From Euptelea pleiosperma (taxonomy: Eukaryota; Streptophyta; Magnoliopsida; Ranunculales; Eupteleaceae), in NCBI GenBank assembly GCA_035048495.1, contig CM068540.1:5254829-5318828 (forward strand): a stretch of DNA of 64,000 bases. The letters are read 5' to 3'. Below are positions 57,257 through 64,000 of this stretch, piece by piece. The notes below the pieces were generated by a model that saw only the letters and a program-made list of their open reading frames with translations, did not search any database and had not been told where the DNA came from. A program made the translations under genes and the position numbers. How positions within the stretch are numbered: the stretch's first letter is position 1; the number at the start of each line of letters is the position of its first letter.

Positions 57257-57900
57257 GTGATGAGGACATCAGAGCTTCCCACTCTAGAGTTTACCAGAGG
57301 AGGAGGACTGGAGCCATACCATTATCATTATGGTTGGATGACTAATATGTCTGCTCTAGTTCGAATTCTCAGTGATATTGGGAGCAGAAGATCCCATATG
57401 CATGGCACCTTGAAGACCCCACATTGGAGAGATGCATATAGTCTGCATTAAGGGAGCGGGTACTAAAGCGGAGCATTAAGAGAGCGCTTTTAGAGGAGAC
57501 GCCCAGCCTGTTTATGTTTAGGACGTAGTCATTATTTTTTTAGGTGTTTTAGTACTTTCTTTATTAGTTTTGGATGTCTTAACAATTTTAGTTATTTTTA
57601 TGGGGATGTATTTTATTTTAGCCATTGGATGTTTAAAAGGAAAGCCCCGCTGGCCAAGGGCTATCTACAATCAAGTGTCCAAATGTTTTATTTTTATTTC
57701 AGCCATTAGATGTTTTAAGAATCGAGATTAAATTTAGGTTTTATAGTTTATTATAAAAACCCTCATTGTTGTATTTTTTTTGGTTAATGATGGAAGAATG
57801 AAGAAACTCAACTTTTGAGAACTCTTGTGAAAGGATCTGGTGTGAAGCCATTAACTTTGGTATGATTCCAAGGTAAGAAATCAACGATCTTCTCTTTTCT
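57257..57900 (+). repeat. Possible retrotransposon end with LTR-like start
   Basis: A short frame (57257-57448) is followed by a purine-rich run near 57450-57510, then a T-rich region with TATAAAAA at about 57753 and a leader to about 57900. The order resembles the end of an internal region, polypurine tract and LTR, but no second LTR or TG...CA pair was found. Confidence 0.25.
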
Positions 57901-57949
57901 TCTCCAATCTTGCTTCTCTAGTTTTTTTTTTTTAATTTCAATAATCTAC

Positions 57950-58045
57950 TCAAATCCCAAACCTTAATTTTCTCCAATCCCAAACCTTAATCCTCTCAAC
58001 CCAAACCCTAACCCTAAACCATCCCAAACCCTAAAACCCTAACTG
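57950..58045. repeat. Degenerate telomere-like CCCTAAA motifs
   Basis: Variants of aaaccctaa recur here ('aaccctaaccctaaacc', 'aaaccctaaaaccctaa') among 'cccaaacctta' phrases. Too short and irregular to be a real telomere tract; it is more like telo-box repeats or a decayed interstitial site. Confidence 0.6.
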
Positions 58046-59555
58046 CACCACTCCCGTAGCCCCTATATACCTTGCGGCACCCTGAAACCCCCACTTACAC
58101 CTTGCAGCATACCCCACACCGCATTAACCCTACAGCCAGTTAAACCCTGTTTTCCAACCATTAGCTATTGCACTTAACCTAAATCGGATTTTAATATTAA
58201 AACTGTCCCTAATCAACCCCTTTGAGTCTAATTTATTATTCAAATCCTTGGTAAGGAATTAGCAAATCTACTTGTGTTGGTTAACTTGGTTGAACCATAG
58301 ACTAGTGGAAGTTACAACTTCCATTGGACTCTTCAATCTTTTATCAAAAAAAAAAAAATTGGACTCTTCAATCAATTTTTGGAGATTTACATTGCTGGAT
58401 TGTGAACTTGGTCTTGAATTCATCTTTAATTATTTGTTAGACTTTCTAAATATTTGTGGTAGGTGTAGCTTTATTTTATACTTAGAAATTAGAATTGTTT
58501 TTGGTAATTTTCATTGATTTCAATCCATCATATAGAATTAGTTTTCACAGTCCTGCATCACAATGTTGATCACAGGCCCACCTAAGTCCCTTTTTATTAA
58601 TGTCCTGCCCTCAAGTACAATATCAAAAAGAGATGGTCAACCAATTCCTTTTCTTGTCCTACATAAACCCTAGATGCCTTTCTTTACTATTTTTATTTTT
58701 GCTAAAATCGTGGATGCAGGATCTCTGTCTTTTTTTTTTGCTGAGTCCTTTTCCTTTTAGTTTTATTGGGGTTTCAGTTTTCTGTTCCGACAATTTCATG
58801 AATCCTGCTTTGTTTTGATTTTGTAAATCATCTGCCTGTATTCTTATATTCTCCCCTTTGATTGTAACTAAAAGGAATAATTGTGGCACTTGTGCCCGTA
58901 ACAAACAGACATCCATTTGCCCTCTTTGCTGGACATATATCCATGTGAGGGTAATTTGGCAATTAAAATGGGGGACTAGAAGGCATTTCAGCACCAACTC
59001 TCAAGCATATCAAATAGTTTAAAATAATGTTGCAGTAGTCTTTGAAGCCAAAAGTACACTTTAATCAAACTTAAAACCCATAGAATAAGAACAAACCCAA
59101 AACCTAATTAAAGCCAATTCTGAATTTGACATTATATCGATCTAAACACTGCCACTGTTTCTTGATTTGCAGACTCTACAGTAAAAATATAACAGATACA
59201 AAGAAAAAAAGCCTAAATTTCAGCAACAAGGTATCATCTAAAACTCAACAATTTTAATTAGAGTTTCATCGTTGCAGAACAAAAAATCATGTTCCCACAA
59301 CACCAAACAAACTTATATCACAAAAAGCCATCACTGAATCGCTGAACATTCGGCGGACGAGATCTCTCAAAAACCAAACGAGGCGTGAGATCGAATCACA
59401 TAAACAAGAAAACAGGATCCTGCATTTCAATCTATAAAAACCTAATTCCAGAAATGAATCAAAATCCCTAACCGATTTACAATATAAACACGAAATCAAG
59501 AACTGAATCTAATCCACCAAAAGAATGAGCAAAGATGAAGAATCTGGAAACTGAC

Positions 59556-59660
59556 CTGTGCAAAACCAAATCGATCCAACTTCCTTCGATTGTAATGCAA
59601 AAATGAAATAGAATTGGTGAAATTAGGGTTTGGGGGATAGCAATTGGGGAAATGTTGTCG
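59556..59660 (-). other. Proposed first leader exon of the UBA gene
   Basis: On the minus strand the segment ends in a strong donor, cag/gtcagt. Upstream, the sequence around 59640-59700 is of promoter-like composition. No coding frame joins the UBA frame, so it would be untranslated. Transcript data would settle this. Confidence 0.45.
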
Positions 59661-59724
59661 CTCTGCCTCTCGTTCTTTTGTTTATTGGGTTGGGCGGAGG
59701 GTTCTAATTTTTTCTTGTAGTAAC

Positions 59725-59782
59725 TCTCTCACACTGCGCGTGTGCGCGTGTACTCGAGTGCGCGTGCGCGCGCACGCGAATG
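59725..59782. repeat. Alternating CG/TG purine-pyrimidine stretch
   Basis: About 50 bases of nearly perfect purine-pyrimidine alternation ('gcgcgtgtgcgcgtgtactc', 'gtgcgcgtgcgcgcgcacgc'), unusual in this AT-rich window. It can in principle adopt Z-DNA and lies directly upstream of the proposed UBA gene start. Confidence 0.7.
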
Positions 59783-59918
59783 GATTTAAGGTCCGTAGTT
59801 TTACCTAAAGGACAGTGTCGGTATCCCCCCGAGTCGGAGTCGCCGTAGATCCACTAAGAACATCCAATGGTCAGAACCAGAGACAACTAATAGTGGAGAG
59901 GCGCCACGCGCGCGTCCG

Positions 59919-60475
59919 AGCTCTAGTTACCGCCCTAAAATGACAGGCCCCAGTTACAGGATACAACATGAGCCATGTGGCACACTCTTAGAAGACTCTG
60001 ACCGTATGGATGTTTGTCCAATCCCTAGGTAGACCTACAAAACAAAAATCAACCGGATTAGTGATTTATAGACGTTGGATCTTTGTACCTCAAATACTGC
60101 TCAAATTCCCACAGTTGAGATCAACCCATGAAAATAAGTCCAATCCAACGCTTATAAATCACTAATCAGGCTTATTTTTGGTTTGTAGGTCCACCTAGGG
60201 ATTGGCCAAACATCCATACGGTCAGAATCCTCTACGAGTGTGCCACGTGGCTCATATTGTGTCCTGTAACAAGAGCTTGTCATTTTAGGGCGGTAACTGG
60301 AGCCCAATCCAATGCTTATAAATCACTAATCAGGCTTATTTTTGGTTTGTAGGTCCACCTAGGGATTGGCCAAACATCCATATGGTTAGAGTCCTCTACA
60401 AGTGTGCCACGTGGCTCATTTTGTGTCCCATAACTGGAGCTTGTCATTTTAGGGCAATAACTGGAGCCTGAGCCA
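59919..60475. repeat. G-box foldback with a duplicated right half, upstream of the UBA gene
   Basis: The full foldback runs 59919-60304, with arms 'agttaccgccctaaaatgac' and complement, 'gttacaggatacaacatgag' and complement, 'ccgtatggatgtttg.ccaat', 'ccctaggtagacctacaaa' and complement. From 60303 the right half repeats (to about 60475), ending 'cataactggagcttgtcatt'. CCACGTGG is at 60243-60250 and 60407-60414. It is the longest, best-preserved pair of arms of this family in the window. Confidence 0.85.
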
Positions 60476-60479
60476 AAAT

Positions 60480-61590
60480 GAAAATGGAAAAAGAAGATAA
60501 AACAATGAAGAGTGAAAAAATACCCCTACTTTATTCGCATGAATTAATATGGACTAGGCTCGACGGACTCACCGTTTAGCACTCATTATCATTCGTGCTC
60601 TCGGGTGTGGATTCCGAGAATCCAACAGTGGTTTTGCTTTGGCAAAAAGTGAATGCGATCTCAACCCTAAAATTGTGGGGTGTTTTTAGGAAAAACAAAA
60701 GAAGCAAAATAGGAAAGCTTAGTTTTTTAAAAGGGTCGCTCTACGGGCACCCACCTCTTTAAGCTGGGCATCTTAACAAAAAACCAAAATTGTTTGACAA
60801 CTTTAACCTTTTTCCTTTCAGCCGGGCACCCACACTCATGTTACCATTTCGTTAGAGGACGTTGAATTGGTTGGAGGATGTCGATTCGCACCAAGCACTG
60901 AAGCTGAACTTCTCCTCTCAATGCCCTCCATTTCTCTTTCCATTTCTCTTAGAATACCTCTTCTTCTCATTTTCTTCTTTGTACGTCTTCATCATCTTCT
61001 CTTCCACTTCTCTTTCTTGATCTTCTCAGGAACTTTTCTCTTCATCAAACTTTTCTTTTATATTCTCTTCATAAAACACAAAATTACTAGTTGTTCTCCT
61101 CAATTTAGTGGCATATGTGATTGGTTTTAGCAATGGAGGAGGTAAACCCTTTAAACTTTAAAATTTTTAATTTGTTCTTTATGTGCCATAATCTTTGTAA
61201 ACCCTAAGTCATCATGCAAAAACGTATGTTAATCAAATGGAATGAGAATGACTTCCAAAGTTAGCTGATAATTATTGAATAGGTTAGAAATATCATAAGT
61301 AATTATTGAATAGGTTAGAAATCTCCAAAGTTAGCTGACCAATTCATGGCCGATGACATTCTCAATCATCTTGTACAATGATCCAAGGTAACTCTTTAAT
61401 CATGTATTGTTGATTGTCTATATTTGAGTCCAAGGCCATTGTATGGAATTAAAAATAGACACACTCACAATAGACCTTATTGCACACATATTTATTATAA
61501 AAAATAAGAATTGAGATGATGATTATTGTGTATGGTATATAATGTTGTTTGTTGTAATCTTTTATTGATATTTGGTTTAACTCATCTTGT
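60480..61590 (+). other. Upstream part of the Mutator-like element or spacer
   Basis: No reliable coding exon. A pyrimidine-rich stretch (60920-61080) may be leader sequence. A 40-base phrase 'aattattgaataggttagaa' is repeated at about 61270 and 61301. The left terminal inverted repeat of the element could not be located. Confidence 0.35.
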
Positions 61591-61596
61591 TGTAGG

Positions 61597-64000
61597 CATT
61601 AATAGCATCTGAAGGATTAAATGAAATAGTTCCATCGGCTGTATCAGTCGATGTAACAAACAGATTCACAACTGAGATGGTATGTGAATTATCGGTTTGC
61701 ATTATTTATTTGTTGGTTTTTTATAACAAATAATGATGTTTTGTTGTTTGAATTTTAGGTATTCTAAACACGGGAGGAACTAATAAATTGGACCACAGAT
61801 GTTGGGCAGACAGTTGGGATAGTCGTTGTTACAAAAAGATCAGACCATGGTGTGAATGACAGGACTCCTAGATTGGCTTTTGGTTGTGAGAGGGATGGAT
61901 AGTACATAATCAATCAATCTAGCAAAAAGGTAGAAAATATTAGAAATACGGGTTCAAAATGTTGTGGTTGCCCATTTGCATTAAGAGAATCAAGTTGTTA
62001 GAAGATGATTACTGGATGATTAGAGTGGAGTGTGGTATCCACAACCACACAGTAACATCTAATTTTGAAGGCCACTCGTTTGCAGGGATGCTCAAGCCTG
62101 TAGAAAAAGATATTTTAAAAGATATGTTAGCAAGTGGTAGCAAAGCTAGAGATATGCTCAGAGTATTAAATGAGAAAGATTCGCAGAATTCATCCACACT
62201 AAGTATTATATATAATGCCAGGGCAAAGTTGAAAAATCTGTGAGAGGTGTGGAAGATCACAATTACAGCAGTTAGTGAACAAGTTAAATGAGCACAAATA
62301 CATTGAATTCCATAGGAAGAACCCAGATACCGATGTGGTTATGGATTTGTTTTGGGCTAATCCGGAGTCTGTTCAGATTGGGAAGTGCTTCCACATTATT
62401 TTTTTGATAGACAGTACATATAAGACGAACAGATATAGGATGCATTTGTTAGAGATTGTCGGAGTGACATCCACAGAGTAGACATTCACCTTTGCTATTG
62501 TTTATACGGAGGTTGAAAAAGAGGACAATTTTGTATGGGCATTGAAATGCATGAAGTCAACACTTGGTATGAATGTACATCTAGTTGTTTTTGTGACAAA
62601 TAGAGACTTAGCCTTAATGAATGCAATCAAGATCATTTTTCCAAAAGCACGAAACTTTCTATATCGGTATCACATATCTAGAAACGTGCTGAGTAATTGT
62701 AAGAAATATTTTTAAACAAAAGAAAATTAAAAATCTTTTTTATCTAGGTGGAGTGACCTAATAGCGTCATCTACTGTGGAAAACTTCTATGATGCACTAA
62801 CTATATTTGAAAGTGAGTTTGCCAAGTATCCTGCTCTGATTTCATACGTCAAAGTCAATTGGTTGGATCCGTATAAGGAATCATTTGTAGCAGCGTAGAC
62901 TGATGAGGTTACCCACTTTGGTAACACGATGACAAATAGAGTTGAAAGTGCTCATGCAAAATTGAAGAGACATCTGGGAACGTCTGTAGAAATTTTGAGA
63001 CGTCGTGGGCTACTATGAACACATTATTGTTGTTTCAGTACACTGATATAAAGGAATTAATACAGAAAAACATAGACACAGTGATGCATCAGTTTAAACT
63101 AGCTTTATATAAGAATCTGAGGGGAATTGTTTCCAGGTGATCTGCACGTGAGATGGTGCTTCAGGAGGAGAACAGAGCTGAGTCAATTAGTATAGATTCC
63201 CATGTATGTGGTTGTAACCTTCGTCGTACACATGGGTTGCCGTGTGCGCATTAGATCATTTATTACAAGTGAGAAGGTCAGACCATACCTCCATCATGTG
63301 TCCATCCACATTGGAGGAAGCTCTCTACTATACCCAGTGTTAGCCCAGTGGACGACTTAGACTATATGCCAGAGTTTGAGTTATTTAGATAGAGATTCAA
63401 AAATTCAAGTAAAGATGTAAAACTCTATCTTTTGAAACAATTGAAGGAACTAGGTAGCCCATCTACCACTGGGTTGATTGAGCCATAAGTTAAGATAAAT
63501 ACAAAGGGCAGGCCAAAAAGTGGGTTGAAAAAAAAGAATAAATCTAAATCATCTATTAAACGCGACCCATCAGCATTTGAGTTTGTGTGTGGAGTAGAAG
63601 ACAATAGAAAGACGAAGAAGAATAAATTAAAAGTATATCGCACTCGGACTCTTCAGTTACAGTAAGGAAGTGGAAGAAGCAATTATGTGGATGTATTTTC
63701 AGAAGTTTTTCAACCCTACATTATGCAAGTCAAAGATGTTATTGGAGATGGACATTGTGGTTTTAGAGTGGTGGCAGACCACCTAGGGTTGAGTGAGACC
63801 AACTAGGCACTAGTTATACACGATTTGAAAGATGGAGTTCTATGACATTGTGTTTCGTCAGAGAGTTAGGGCTGTAGCCCTTATGCAACTGTTAGAATGT
63901 GAATGTCATAATGTCAATGAAGAACATTTGATGATTATGTCAGACATGGGCCATATCATAGCTTCGCTTTATGGAGTAGTTGTGGTACTCAAATCTTCAT
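61597..64000 (+). pseudogene. Mutator-like transposase with SWIM finger and OTU domain, decayed and cut by the window edge
   Basis: Order of parts: a short exon (61597-61679) ending at a gtatgt donor, then a FAR1-like N-terminal zinc-binding region (61759-62060; EELINWTTDVGQTVGIVVVT, CCGCPF, VECGIHNH). The DDE transposase core follows (about 62275-63019), with FLIDSTYKTN (Asp at 62410), TNRDLALMNA (Asp at 62605) and NRVESAHAKLKRHLG (Glu at 62944). After it lie a SWIM zinc finger (CGCNLRRTHGLPCAH, about 63207-63254), a basic linker (GRPKSGLKKKNKSK) and an OTU protease domain from about 63695. In-frame stops (about 61764, 61900, 62479, 62713, 62896, 63138, 63253) and frame changes near 61980, 62240 and 63000 show it is inactive. 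The family is known in plants as MULEs carrying an OTU domain. The right end and any terminal repeat are outside the window. Confidence 0.85.
63695..64000 (+). pseudogene. OTU-type cysteine protease domain of the Mutator-like element (partial)
   Basis: The frame reads FQPYIMQVKDVIGDGHCGFR with the OTU catalytic Asp and Cys in GDGHC, then VVADHLGLSE. It continues after a stop and frame change with FYDIVFRQRVRAVALMQLLE and MSDMGHIIASLYGVVVVL. The expected catalytic His lies beyond position 64000. OTU proteins remove ubiquitin or ubiquitin-like modifiers; what they do for the transposon is not established. Confidence 0.8.

Larger units (their letters stand above)
50620..59555 (-). other. Proposed 8.9-kb leader intron of the UBA gene
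   Basis: A consensus donor (gcacag/gtcagt on the minus strand, at 59556/59555) and the acceptor at 50620 would join a distal leader exon to the coding exon. The interval holds a MITE, a LINE remnant, a possible LTR piece and otherwise AT-rich sequence, with no other intact gene. The junction is inferred from splice consensus and position only. Confidence 0.5.

Noticed and set aside
57950..58045. Interstitial telomere tract
   Set aside because: Only a few degenerate CCCTAAA motifs among other CCCAAA phrases; not a tandem array.
60867..61130. 87-residue frame before the Mutator-like gene
   Set aside because: Leucine/phenylalanine-rich translation of a pyrimidine tract, not a conserved exon.

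Overview
This is a nuclear window from a flowering plant. The evidence is GT-AG introns of kilobase size, low GC with AT-rich spacers, abundant nested MITEs, LTR elements and LINEs, and three genes from plant families. The repeats do not let me name a species. There are no bacterial-type operons, CRISPR arrays or recognisable tRNA/rRNA genes. Three host genes can be read end to end, and each chains through its splice sites in one open frame.

Layout. 1-9.4 kb: AT-rich spacer, then a decayed Ty3/gypsy element. Its integrase lies on the minus strand, a 148-bp tandem array lies downstream of it, and an intron-containing extra gene with a putative-gypsy-type-transposon (PF04195-like) domain lies on the plus strand. 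10.1-11.4 kb: a solo LTR with perfect 5-bp target-site duplications and a 44-bp minisatellite. 13.1-13.7 kb: foldback repeats. 14.1-24.2 kb (+): a DUF7036-type membrane protein in five exons with a 7.3-kb TE-filled first intron. 25-30 kb: a dense cluster of nested foldback and MITE elements. 30.66-44.64 kb (+): a complete DPE2, the cytosolic disproportionating enzyme of maltose metabolism, in 22 coding exons (973 aa), with one U12-type AT-AC intron. 45-47.9 kb: a PIF-like MITE and an irregular 165-bp tandem array. 48.64-50.59 kb (-): a 650-aa protein with two UBA domains, whose 5' leader exon probably lies about 9 kb upstream near 59.6 kb. That leader intron holds a decayed LINE and a MITE. 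59.9-60.5 kb: another foldback next to that promoter. 61.6-64 kb (+): a decayed Mutator-like transposase with SWIM finger and OTU protease domain, running off the window.

The three host genes do not form a pathway. DPE2 handles maltose exported from chloroplasts at night, the UBA protein is a probable ubiquitin reader, and the DUF7036 protein has no known function. They do share one feature: the proximal upstream region of each carries a copy of the same foldback repeat family, which contains the palindromic G-box core CCACGTGG. The most interesting observations are this shared promoter repeat, the U12 AT-AC intron in DPE2 (without it the gene looks broken), the antisense extra gene of the gypsy element, and the transposase-OTU element.
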